Shown here: piece after piece, positions 36,168 to 43,853 of the stretch
How positions within the stretch are numbered: the stretch's first letter is position 1
How the letters are laid out: each line of letters starts with the position of its first letter
DNA from: Gemmatimonas sp. UBA7669
GTDB taxonomy: Bacteria; Gemmatimonadota; Gemmatimonadetes; Gemmatimonadales; Gemmatimonadaceae
Reading direction: 5' to 3'
Assembly (NCBI RefSeq): GCF_002483225.1
Contig: NZ_DLHL01000019.1
Span: 23,678 to 86,084, forward strand
Length of the DNA: 62,407 nucleotides
Notes under the pieces: model-generated
The model's input: only the letters and a program-made list of their open reading frames with translations
What the model was told of the DNA's origin: nothing
Database searches by the model: none
Program-made: the position numbers and the translations under genes

Positions 36168-37664
36168 GTGGCGCTGGCGCTGTTCCTGTCGGTCTGTCTC
36201 ATTGCCGCCTGCGGGCTCATCTACGAGCTCGTGGCGGGCGCGTTGGCGTCGTATCTGCTGGGCGACAGCGTCACGCAGTTCAGCACCATCATCGGCACCT
36301 ATCTGTTTGCCATGGGCATCGGGAGCTGGCTCTCCCGGTTCGTGGTACGCGGCGTCATCACGCGCTTCGTGCAGATCGAGCTCATCGTGGGCGTGGTGGG
36401 CGGCCTGTCGTCGCTGCTGCTGTTTCTCGCGTTTGCCTACACCGAAGCCTTCCGGCTCGTGTTGTATGGGCTCGTCACACTGATCGGCATCCTGGTGGGC
36501 CTCGAGATCCCGCTGCTCATGCGCATCCTCAAGGATCGCTACAGCTTCAAGGATGTGGTGGCCAATGTGCTCACCTTCGACTACATCGGCGCGCTGTTCG
36601 CTTCGCTGCTCTTCCCGTTGCTGCTCGTGCCACGTCTCGGGCTTGTGCGTTCGGCGCTGCTTTTTGGTGTCATCAATGTCCTGGTCGGACTCTGGAGCAC
36701 CTGGCTGTTCCGTCACGACCTGCCGCGTCCGGCAGGACTGCGGGTGGCAGGCGTGCTGGCGCTGGCCGTACTCGGGGCCGGGCTCTGGAAGGGGCAGGCG
36801 GTCACGACGCTCGCCGAAGAAGGCATGTATGCCGATCCCATCATCCTCACGCGGGACACGCGCTATCAGCGCATCGTGCTGACGAGCTGGAAGGACGACC
36901 TGCGGCTCTATCTCAACGGCCATCTGCAGTTCGCCTCGCGTGACGAGTATCGCTATCACGAGGCGCTGGTGCACCCCGGGCTCTCAGCGCTGCCCTCGCG
37001 TGCCCGCGTGCTCGTGCTGGGGGGCGGTGACGGGCTGGCCGTGCGCGAGATCCTCCGCTACCCCGATGTGCAGCGTGTCACCCTCGTGGATCTCGACGAG
37101 GGCATGACGACACTGTTCCGCACGCATCCGCGCCTGACGGCGCTCAATGCGGCCTCGCTCAACGACCCACGGGTGACGGTGGTCAATGCCGACGCCTTCA
37201 CCTGGCTTGATGCCAATCCGGCGCAGTACGACTTCGTCGTCATCGACTTTCCCGATCCGTCCAACTACCACGTTGGCAAGCTGTACACCAGCGCGTTCTA
37301 TCGTCTGGTGAAGCGGCATGTGGCGCCCGGTGGGTTCATCGCCGTGCAAAGCACCTCGCCCATGTTTGCGCGGCAGAGCTTCTGGAGCATTGTCGGCACA
37401 TTGGAGGGGGCCGGTCTGCGCACCTGGCCCTATCACGTGTATGTGCCAAGCTTCGGTGAGTGGGGCTTCGTGATTGCCGGCGAGGCGAACTACGCACCGC
37501 CGCCGCAGTTGCCTTCGGGCCTCCGCTACCTCACCGCGGCAAGCATTCCGCCGCTCTTCGACTTTCCGGCCGATATGCAGCGCGTGGCGGCCGAGCCCAA
37601 CCGGCTCAACGATCAGATTCTCGTGCGCTACTACGAGCACGAGTTCGACGCCATCAATCGCTGA
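36168..37664 (+). CDS. Membrane-fused spermidine-synthase-like aminopropyltransferase
   Basis: 498 residues from a GTG at 36168. Roughly residues 1-215 are about seven membrane helices. Residues about 240-498 are a spermidine-synthase fold: LVLGGGDGLAVREIL (GGGDG at 285-289), VDLDEGM, VVNADAFTWLD and VVIDFPDPSNYHVGKLYT (Asp360 region). It should use decarboxylated SAM from SpeD to add aminopropyl groups, perhaps at the membrane; the acceptor is unknown. The 80-base gap before it is non-coding. A Tat-exported amine oxidase follows 14 bases after the stop. Confidence 0.88.
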   Translation: MALALFLSVCLIAACGLIYELVAGALASYLLGDSVTQFSTIIGTYLFAMGIGSWLSRFVVRGVITRFVQIELIVGVVGGLSSLLLFLAFAYTEAFRLVLYGLVTLIGILVGLEIPLLMRILKDRYSFKDVVANVLTFDYIGALFASLLFPLLLVPRLGLVRSALLFGVINVLVGLWSTWLFRHDLPRPAGLRVAGVLALAVLGAGLWKGQAVTTLAEEGMYADPIILTRDTRYQRIVLTSWKDDLRLYLNGHLQFASRDEYRYHEALVHPGLSALPSRARVLVLGGGDGLAVREILRYPDVQRVTLVDLDEGMTTLFRTHPRLTALNAASLNDPRVTVVNADAFTWLDANPAQYDFVVIDFPDPSNYHVGKLYTSAFYRLVKRHVAPGGFIAVQSTSPMFARQSFWSIVGTLEGAGLRTWPYHVYVPSFGEWGFVIAGEANYAPPPQLPSGLRYLTAASIPPLFDFPADMQRVAAEPNRLNDQILVRYYEHEFDAINR

Positions 37665-37678
37665 CTGCCGGAGTTCAG

Positions 37679-39337
37679 GTGAACGATTGCACGCGGCGTG
37701 ACCTGCTCAAGGCCATGGCTGGACTCGTGGCCGTACCGGCCTTGACCGCACCAGCGTTGGTGGGACTGCCCCGCAAGGGGCGGGTCATTGTCGGTGGCTT
37801 TGTGGACGACGGTGGCGCGGCGGGACATCGGGTGCGTGACGCGGCCGCCACGCGGCGCCCGCATACATCGCAACGGCCTGCGCGAACCCGCCGTGTCCGC
37901 GTGGCCATTGTGGGCGGTGGCATTGGTGGCCTCAGCGCCGGTTGGCAGCTCGATGTCGAAGGGCTGCACGACTGGACCTTGCTCGAACTCGAGTCGGTGG
38001 TGGGTGGCAACACCCGGTCCGCGGTGTATCCCGGCCTCGAGGGGCGCCGCGCCCCCTGGGGCGCGCACTATCTGCCCATCCCCGACGCCGACGCCGTGCA
38101 CGTGCGGCGTCTGATGCGCGAACTCGGCGTGCTCGACGCGTTGGGCCAGTGGGATGAGCGCGTGCTCTGTCATGCGCCGCAGGAGCGGGTCTGGCAGCAT
38201 GGACGTTGGCACGAAGGCCTCGCACCACTCGATGCCGCGTCCGCGGCGGATCGCCGCGCGTTTGCGCAGTTCGAATCCCGCATTGCGGCGTGGCGCGAGA
38301 GCGGCGCGTTTCGCGTGCCCAGTCACATGGGACGTGAGCGCCTGCGCGAGCTCGAGCGCGGCGATGCCGCCTCGCGCGCGCTGGCTCGTGAGCTGCGTGC
38401 GCTCGACGGACTCAGCGCCGACGCATGGGTGCGTCAGCAGGGATGGAACAGCGAGACCCTGCGCTGGTGGGTGGAGTATGGCACACGGGACGACTATGGC
38501 GCGTCGCTGCAGCAGGCCAGCGCCTGGGCGGCGGTGCACTACTTCGCAGCCCGCCCTGCAGACGAAGACGGGCCACTCACCTGGCCCGAGGGCAACGACT
38601 GGATTGCCAGACAGCTCTTCACGCGACTCGCGCAACGTCCGGCGCGTGATGGCGGGTCACGTGTCATGACCGGCACGCCGGTGCTGCAACTCGAGTCGCA
38701 GCCCGGTGGACGCTGGCGTGTGCACACGCCGCAACTCACGATCGACGCCGATGCCGTGATCTGGGCCGCGCCGCTCTTTGTGCTGCCCCGCGTGTTGCCC
38801 GGATGCACGCTGCCCATCACGCTCGAACATGCATCATGGGTGGTGGCCAACCTGGTACTCGACGGCCCGCCACGTGAAGGGCTGGGCGCGCCGCCCAGCT
38901 GGGACAACGTCATCTACGGCAGTCCCTCGTTGGGCTATGTAGTGGCCGATCATCAGCGACTGGCCTCGCCGCCCACGCAGCCCATCTGGACCTGGTATCA
39001 CGCATTGGTAGATGGCCACGCCCGCGACGCACGGGCCGGTCTGCTGCGCATGCCCTGGACGCACTGGCGCGATACCGTGTTGGCGGATCTGTCGCGCGCG
39101 CATCCCGACATCGCCGAGCGCGTACTGCGTGTGGACGTCATGCGCTGGGGGCACGCGATGGCGCGTCCGCTGCCCGGTGTGCTCACGCGGCAGGAGCTGG
39201 CCCAAGCCTGGCAGCCATCGCCCGGCGTCTGGTGTGCACACGCCGATCTGAGTGGATTCAGCCTGTTCGAGGAAGCCCAGTGGCATGGTGTGCTGGCGGC
39301 CCAGCGTGTGGCGGCCTACGTCGGCGGTCGCTCGTGA
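37679..39337 (+). CDS. Tat-exported flavin-dependent amine oxidase
   Basis: 552 residues from a GTG at 37679, with GGAG six bases upstream. The start CTRRDLLKAMAGLVAVPAL is a twin-arginine signal. The Rossmann FAD motif is VAIVGGGIGGLSAGWQL, followed by LLELESVVGGNTRS. The rest matches the flavin monoamine/polyamine oxidase superfamily only loosely. As the last gene after speD and the SpeE-like gene, it may oxidise a polyamine or an aminopropylated product in the periplasm; this is inference. The substrate-site aromatic cage could not be located. Confidence 0.8.
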   Translation: MNDCTRRDLLKAMAGLVAVPALTAPALVGLPRKGRVIVGGFVDDGGAAGHRVRDAAATRRPHTSQRPARTRRVRVAIVGGGIGGLSAGWQLDVEGLHDWTLLELESVVGGNTRSAVYPGLEGRRAPWGAHYLPIPDADAVHVRRLMRELGVLDALGQWDERVLCHAPQERVWQHGRWHEGLAPLDAASAADRRAFAQFESRIAAWRESGAFRVPSHMGRERLRELERGDAASRALARELRALDGLSADAWVRQQGWNSETLRWWVEYGTRDDYGASLQQASAWAAVHYFAARPADEDGPLTWPEGNDWIARQLFTRLAQRPARDGGSRVMTGTPVLQLESQPGGRWRVHTPQLTIDADAVIWAAPLFVLPRVLPGCTLPITLEHASWVVANLVLDGPPREGLGAPPSWDNVIYGSPSLGYVVADHQRLASPPTQPIWTWYHALVDGHARDARAGLLRMPWTHWRDTVLADLSRAHPDIAERVLRVDVMRWGHAMARPLPGVLTRQELAQAWQPSPGVWCAHADLSGFSLFEEAQWHGVLAAQRVAAYVGGRS

Positions 39338-39388
39338 CGCTATCCGGAACCCACCGCACGTGAACGCAGTCATTCGCCATATTCCATC

Positions 39389-41182
39389 ATGACCAACACC
39401 GACGCCTTGACCTGGCCGGAGCCGGCCCCCAGTCTCGCGCGCGCCGTGGCCGGCGAGTTCCGTCTCGTGCGCGAAATCGGACGCGGTGGCATGGGTGTGG
39501 TCTACCTCGCGCGGGATACGCGTCTCGACCGCGATGTAGCCATCAAGACGTTGCCGCCGCATCTCGCGGCCGATGCGCAGGTGCGTGAGCGCTTCGTGCG
39601 GGAGGCGCGTACAGCGGCCGCCTTGTCGCACCCGAACATCGTGCCCATTCATGCCGCAGCCGAGCGGGATGGTGTGGTGTACTTCGTCATGGGCTATGTG
39701 AACGGCCGTTCGCTGGCCGACTGCGTGGCTGGTGACGGACCATTGTCCGTACCCGACGCCCTGCGTGTGGTGCGGCAGGGGGCGCAGGGACTGGACGCCG
39801 CGCATGCGCGGGGCGTGGTGCATCGTGACATCAAGGCCGAAAATGTGCTGCTCGATGCCGCGGGACAGGCGCACATTACCGACTTTGGCATTGCGCGCGT
39901 CGCGGAGGTGCAGCCGCTCACCGCCACGGGCACGGTGCTGGGCAGCGTGCACTACATGAGTCCCGAGCAGGTCACGGGCGAAGCCATCGACGGCCGCAGC
40001 GATCTCTATGCGCTCGGTGTGCTCTGGTACTTCCTGCTCAGTGCGCGTTTCCCCTTCGAGCGGCCCACGTCGTCCGCCATTCTGGTGGCGCATGTCAACA
40101 GCAGGCCCACGCCGCTGCGTGAGTTGGCCGCGCAGGTGCCCGAGACCGTCGCCGCGCTCGTCATGCAGTTGCTGGAGAAGCCGGCGAACGCGAGACCGGG
40201 AGATGCGCGGGTGTTGCTCGAGGCCATTGCACAACTGCCCGCCGAGGTGTGGACGACACCGCCATCTGACGTTGCGCCAGGTGTCGCGTCAGGACTTGCA
40301 TCAGGAGTCGCGCCTCACGCGCCGCTGTCGTCCACTGAGGCGCAGGCGGTGTGGGCGCGTGCCGCCGAGTTGCAGGCCTACACCGGTGTGCAGGCACCAC
40401 CGCCTGAGGCGCTGCGTCGTCGCCCCCCCACATCGGCGCCACTCACGTCGGGCTACGATGCGGCGTTGGTGAAGGCCGCCGCGGAGGAAGCCGGTATTGA
40501 CGCGCGCTACGTAGAGCGCGCGCTCTCGGAACGCGCACAGGTCGAGCGTGCGCCGTCCACCGTGGTCATCGAGCGCGGCGAGAAGCAGCAATCACGTCCC
40601 AACCTCTTTCTGGGCGCGCACACCAAGCTCGATTTTCACGCCACCATCCCCCGCGAGGTCGACGTCGCCCTGTTCGAGGAAATCGCCGACGACGTGCGCG
40701 AGGTGATGGGCGAGATGGTCACCGTGAGTGCCGTCGGTCGCACACTCACCGTCATGACCAACGTGCTGCGTCCCGGGCAGTCGGGTATTCCGCGTGCCGC
40801 GCAAATCCAGGTGCTGGTGCGCAATGGCCGCACGACGGTGCGTGCGTTCGAAGATGTGTCGCAGCTCGCTGGTGGATTGTTTGGCGGATTGGGTGGCGGC
40901 GCCGGTGGCGGCCTGGGGGCCATGATCATGGGCCTCACCATCAAGGCGCAGGCGCCAATCCCCATGGCGCTGACCGCCTGGGTGGGTACGGCCGCAGCGG
41001 CACTCGGGTTGGCGCGAATTCTCTACGTTCGGCAGGTGCGCAAGAAGGAGCAGGAGCTGCTGCGGGTCATGGAGCGCATCGTCGCGCGGGTGGAAGGGCG
41101 TTCCGGCACCGAGGCCGGCCCATTGCGCGGGGCCAGCGGGCCACCCGCGGCCCTTCCGCCGGGCACTAGCTTTCAGGAATGA
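39389..41182 (+). CDS. Membrane-anchored Ser/Thr protein kinase (Hanks type)
   Basis: 597 residues. The kinase domain (about 24-285) has IGRGGMGVVYLA, Lys53 in VAIKTLPP, HRDIKAEN (Asp147), DFGIAR (Asp165) and SVHYMSPEQ. A low-complexity Ala/Pro/Ser linker and a conserved-looking helical and beta domain follow (LVKAAAEEAGIDARYVERAL; FHATIPREVDVALFEEIADD). Two hydrophobic stretches near 493-517 and 526-548 are probably membrane segments, close to the C terminus, so the kinase and domains face the cytosol. It starts 52 bases after the amine oxidase and overlaps the GroES-like gene. Confidence 0.93.
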   Translation: MTNTDALTWPEPAPSLARAVAGEFRLVREIGRGGMGVVYLARDTRLDRDVAIKTLPPHLAADAQVRERFVREARTAAALSHPNIVPIHAAAERDGVVYFVMGYVNGRSLADCVAGDGPLSVPDALRVVRQGAQGLDAAHARGVVHRDIKAENVLLDAAGQAHITDFGIARVAEVQPLTATGTVLGSVHYMSPEQVTGEAIDGRSDLYALGVLWYFLLSARFPFERPTSSAILVAHVNSRPTPLRELAAQVPETVAALVMQLLEKPANARPGDARVLLEAIAQLPAEVWTTPPSDVAPGVASGLASGVAPHAPLSSTEAQAVWARAAELQAYTGVQAPPPEALRRRPPTSAPLTSGYDAALVKAAAEEAGIDARYVERALSERAQVERAPSTVVIERGEKQQSRPNLFLGAHTKLDFHATIPREVDVALFEEIADDVREVMGEMVTVSAVGRTLTVMTNVLRPGQSGIPRAAQIQVLVRNGRTTVRAFEDVSQLAGGLFGGLGGGAGGGLGAMIMGLTIKAQAPIPMALTAWVGTAAAALGLARILYVRQVRKKEQELLRVMERIVARVEGRSGTEAGPLRGASGPPAALPPGTSFQE

Positions 41183-41562
41183 GCAAGCACAAGCGACTCC
41201 TCGTGGTGGGCGACCGCGTCCTCGTGAAGGTCGAGGACGGCGAGCAGCGCTCGAAGGTTGGCCTCTATCTGCCGCCGACCGCCGTGGACAACCAGGCGGT
41301 GCAGGGGGGCGAGATCGTATCCACCGGACCCGGTCTGGCGCTCCCCGACCTCACCGACCAGGGCGACGAACCCTGGCGCATCACCGGCAATGGCCGCGAA
41401 GCGCGCTTCGTGCCCATGCAGGCCCAGGTAGGGGATTATGCCCTGTTTTTCCGCAAGGCGGCCGTGGAGATCACCTTCGAGGGGCAGCAGTTCCTCGTGG
41501 TGCCGCAGGCCGCCCTGTTGGCCCTCGTGCGTGAACCACGCGAGGACATTCCGGATTACTGA
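41179..41562 (+). CDS. GroES-like co-chaperonin-family protein
   Basis: 127 residues, longer than the usual 95-100. It starts in an ATGA overlap with the kinase gene. The first strand (LLVVGDRVLVKVEDGEQRSK), GLYLPPTA and GGEIVSTGPG match the GroES fold, including a mobile-loop-like segment. An insert of about 25 residues (ALPDLTDQGDEPWRITGNGR) precedes VGDYALFFRKAA. No groEL lies nearby, so this is a paralogue rather than the operon GroES. The overlap suggests coordinated synthesis with the kinase. Confidence 0.85.
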   Translation: MSKHKRLLVVGDRVLVKVEDGEQRSKVGLYLPPTAVDNQAVQGGEIVSTGPGLALPDLTDQGDEPWRITGNGREARFVPMQAQVGDYALFFRKAAVEITFEGQQFLVVPQAALLALVREPREDIPDY

Positions 41563-41641
41563 GCAGAGGAGCGTTGGCCGCACGGCGCGCTCCACAGGAT
41601 TTCTTGCTGCTCATGTCTCTCAACACAGGACCTGACGTCTG

Positions 41642-42073
41642 ATGTATCCGGAACACTTGCTGACCCCCATGCGGGAAGAACTTACCCGTCTCGGCGTGCA
41701 GGAACTGCGCACCGCCGACGCGGTGGACGCGCTGCTGAGCAATCACCAGGGCACGGCACTGGTGGTGGTCAACTCCGTCTGCGGCTGCGCGGCGCGCAAC
41801 GCCCGGCCCGCCGTGGCCATGGCCCTGCAGCACGCCACAAAGCCCGATGCGGCCGTCACGGTGTTTGCGGGCCAGGACGTCGACGCCACGCAACGGGCCC
41901 GGGAGTACTTCACCGGCTATCGGCCGTCGTCCCCGAGTATTGCTCTCATGAAGGACGGCGAAGTCGCCTTCATGCTGGAACGGCACCAGATCGAAGGGCG
42001 CAGCGCGCAGGAAATCGCCGCGGATCTGGTCAACGCATTCGACGCCACGTGTGGGGTGTCCAGCAATCGCTGA
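41642..42073 (+). CDS. Bacilliredoxin (BrxA/BrxB family)
   Basis: 143 residues of the YphP/YqiW family. The redox motif is CGC (Cys47-Gly-Cys49) in VVVNSVCGCAARNARP, and the thioredoxin-like fold matches through GQDVDATQRAREYFTGYRPS and the cis-Pro-like SPSIALMKDGE. The family removes bacillithiol from mixed disulfides in Firmicutes; elsewhere the thiol partner may differ. It stands alone with a strong terminator just after it. Confidence 0.93.
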   Translation: MYPEHLLTPMREELTRLGVQELRTADAVDALLSNHQGTALVVVNSVCGCAARNARPAVAMALQHATKPDAAVTVFAGQDVDATQRAREYFTGYRPSSPSIALMKDGEVAFMLERHQIEGRSAQEIAADLVNAFDATCGVSSNR

Positions 42074-42113
42074 ACCGGCGGTCTGGACCGTACGTAGCAG
42101 TGGCACAACATCT

Positions 42114-42173
42114 TGGCGGTTCGTTGCATCTACGACACAGCGTGTTGTGGATATGCAACGACCGCCATTTTTT
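42114..42173 (+). terminator. Strong intrinsic terminator after the bacilliredoxin gene
   Basis: An imperfect 15-bp stem (one bulge) pairs TGGCGGTTCGTTGCAT (42114-42129) with ATGCAACGACCGCCA (42153-42167). Six T residues follow at 42168-42173. It lies 41 bases past the stop. Confidence 0.85.
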
Positions 42174-42460
42174 GTGACATTCTTATCATTTATCCGCCTT
42201 GATGAGAAATTGGACCCGGTGGTGTAAGTTAATGAAATTTCATGTTTTAGATCTTTGACTTTCAACAACTTACGGCTCAGCTTGGGTGCATCGTTCTGGT
42301 GACGGCATGCCGATGCGCCGCGTCTGTCCAGCAGCAGGCAGCAGTTGAGCTGCGTGGCGCAACCATTGCGCGTAGTTCAGAACAGAGGCGAGTCCGGCGC
42401 GCATGATTCCGGCCCCTCGGGTCGATGCAGATCCCTCCCTTCAGCACGGAGTCTTTCACC
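42174..42460 (+). promoter_or_regulatory. Leader region of the flp/tad operon
   Basis: Together with the terminator, this region fills the 387-base gap before flp1. 42174-42275 is markedly AT-rich for this genome and contains TTGGAC (42210) and TTGACT (42255), but no -10 box at a convincing distance. GGAG at 42448-42451 lies nine bases before the flp1 ATG. The segment 42290-42440 shows no gene. A promoter here is required by position; its exact site is not seen. Confidence 0.4.
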
Positions 42461-42640
42461 ATGACGTCCCTCGTCCGCCGTTTCGTTCGCGAAGAAGATG
42501 GTGCCTCGCTCGCCGAGTATGCTCTGCTGCTCGGCGTCATCACCGTCGCGCTCATTGGCATCATCACGGCGTTCCGTGAGTCGATTGCCAACATCTTCAA
42601 TCGCACGACCACGACGCTCAACTCCGCTGGCACGACCTGA
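42461..42640 (+). CDS. flp: Flp-type pilin 1
   Basis: 59 residues from the ATG at 42461. A basic leader (TSLVRRFVREEDG) precedes the prepilin cleavage motif G|ASLAEY. The Glu five residues after the cut and the following Tyr fit the Flp rule. The hydrophobic stretch ALLLGVITVALIGIITAF is the pilus core, and a short Thr-rich tail ends the protein. It is the first gene of the tad locus and the probable major subunit. A long hairpin follows (42644-42720). Confidence 0.9.
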   Translation: MTSLVRRFVREEDGASLAEYALLLGVITVALIGIITAFRESIANIFNRTTTTLNSAGTT

Positions 42641-42643
42641 TCG

Positions 42644-42720
42644 CATGACCCGCTCGCTCCGTGTAGGTTGCCAGTACTTCATGAGTGCTGGATCACCTAC
42701 AGGAGCGAGCGTGCGTCATG
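42644..42720 (+). promoter_or_regulatory. RNA hairpin covering the flp2 ribosome binding site and start codon
   Basis: The main stem pairs CGCTCGCTCC(G)TGTAGGT (42651-42668, one bulged base) with ACCTACAGGAGCGAGCG (42695-42711). An inner stem pairs CCAGTACT with AGTGCTGG (42671-42678/42684-42691) and an outer stem pairs CATGAC (42644-42649) with GTCATG (42715-42720). AGGAG at 42701-42705 and the ATG at 42718-42720 are both inside pairing segments. It could terminate, stabilise or translationally gate the flp1-flp2 transcript. Confidence 0.8.
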
Positions 42721-42897
42721 ATCAACGCGTTCCGGGAATTGCTCAGGGAAGAGGACGGAGCATCGCTGGCTGAGTATGCCATGCTGCTTGGCATCATCAC
42801 CGTGGCGATGATTGGCGTGTTCAGCCTCTTCAAGGACGCAATCGGCGGCATCTTCACCCGCACGACGAACACCTTCAATTCGGCGGCCAGCGCCTGA
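42718..42897 (+). CDS. flp: Flp-type pilin 2
   Basis: 59 residues from the ATG at 42718, which lies in the hairpin noted above. Leader MINAFRELLREEDG, cut site G|ASLAEY as in flp1, hydrophobic core AMLLGIITVAMIGVFSLF and a Thr/Asn/Ser-rich tail. The sequence is clearly paralogous to flp1 (EEDGASLAEYA.LLG.ITVA.IG). Shine-Dalgarno AGGAG lies 12 bases upstream, an unusually long distance. Confidence 0.9.
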   Translation: MINAFRELLREEDGASLAEYAMLLGIITVAMIGVFSLFKDAIGGIFTRTTNTFNSAASA

Positions 42898-42916
42898 GGG
42901 TGTGTCATGAGGCAGC

Positions 42917-43309
42917 GTGGCCCTTCCAGCATCACAACGACTCGCCAGACGATGGCGTGAAGAGGACGGCGCATCGCTTGGCGAATATGCGCTGGTTCTT
43001 GGCGTGGTGTCGGTGGTGCTGGTCACGGTGCTCGTGTCCTTTCGCGGTGCCATTGGCAACGTGATCTCGCGCAGCACGACGGCGCTCGCGACCTCTGAAG
43101 GCGCGGGTGGCCAGTCGGGTGGCGGCGGAACTGCGGGCGGCGGTACCACGACCCCCGGTTCAGGTGGCGGTTCGCCTGGCCAATCCGGTAACGCGCCGGG
43201 ACAGGGAGGCAGTGGCCCCCCGGGACTCGGTGGCGGCGGTCCTCCGGGACTCGGCGGCGGCGGTCCGCCAGGACAGGGAGGCGGAGGGCCGCCACGCGGT
43301 CGTCCGTAG
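42917..43309 (+). CDS. Flp-like pilin 3 with Gly/Pro-rich C-terminal tail
   Basis: 130 residues from a GTG at 42917, with GAGG four bases upstream. Residues 1-60 repeat the Flp plan: REEDG, cut site G|ASLGEY, hydrophobic core ALVLGVVSVVLVTVLVSF. Unlike flp1 and flp2, a 70-residue tail follows made of Gly, Pro, Ser and Gln, ending in repeated GGGGPPG[L/Q] units (three full copies). This collagen-like tail is not part of standard Flp pilins. It could be a minor or tip pilin or a surface-exposed decoration; this is inference. Confidence 0.82.
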   Translation: MALPASQRLARRWREEDGASLGEYALVLGVVSVVLVTVLVSFRGAIGNVISRSTTALATSEGAGGQSGGGGTAGGGTTTPGSGGGSPGQSGNAPGQGGSGPPGLGGGGPPGLGGGGPPGQGGGGPPRGRP

Positions 43310-43325
43310 TGAGACGGAACGACAG

Positions 43326-43853
43326 ATGGTGCTGACGTTCAGCCTCGTGCTGATCGCGCTCCTCGGAGCTGCCGTCGTCAGTGACCTCAGGGCCCGGCGT
43401 ATTGCCAATGCCCTCAACCTGTTGGTTCTGGTGCTGGGTCTGACGCAGGCCGTCATGTTCGGCGGTGGCGCCGGAGGCTTGTGGCACGCGGCATTGGGTG
43501 TGCTGACGGGTCTCGCGATCTGGTTCCCCATGTTTGCACTGCGCCTCATCGGAGCGGGAGACGCGAAACTCATGGCGGCATCTTCAGCGTGGCTTGGGTG
43601 GCAGGGTGCGATCACCGCTTCGCTTGTCACCGGTGCAGCCGGCGGTGTGCTGGGTGCGTATTGGCTGCTGCGCCGCTATGGAATGGGCCGCGCTGCGCAT
43701 GCCCTGGGTCTCGCGCTGCGCGATCCCACGCAACTGCGCATGCAGCCATTCGAGGCCAGGGAACGTGTGCCTTACGCCATGGCCGTGGCTGTTGGTGTGC
43801 TGGTGGCCTGGTGGAGCGTCGCGGGTGAGAATATCCGGAGGGCGCTGACGTGA
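43326..43853 (+). CDS. tadV: Prepilin peptidase (TadV/CpaA)
   Basis: 175 residues from the ATG at 43326. An A24-type aspartic peptidase with about six hydrophobic segments. The two catalytic aspartates are in VVSDLRARRIANAL and LIGAGDAKLMAAS (the GxGD motif). It cleaves the Flp leaders at the membrane. It lacks the methyltransferase domain of PilD, as is normal for TadV. Its end overlaps tadE-like by GTGA. Confidence 0.9.
   Translation: MVLTFSLVLIALLGAAVVSDLRARRIANALNLLVLVLGLTQAVMFGGGAGGLWHAALGVLTGLAIWFPMFALRLIGAGDAKLMAASSAWLGWQGAITASLVTGAAGGVLGAYWLLRRYGMGRAAHALGLALRDPTQLRMQPFEARERVPYAMAVAVGVLVAWWSVAGENIRRALT

Noticed and set aside
42090..42125. Sigma-54 promoter (TGGCAC near 42101)
   Set aside because: The -12 part reads TTGG one base out of register, and the segment forms the left arm of the bacilliredoxin terminator.
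42174..42460. c-di-GMP (GEMM) riboswitch upstream of the pilin operon
   Set aside because: The tempting context (cyclases and tad pili) is not backed by the conserved GEMM core; no matching tetraloop-receptor pattern was seen.
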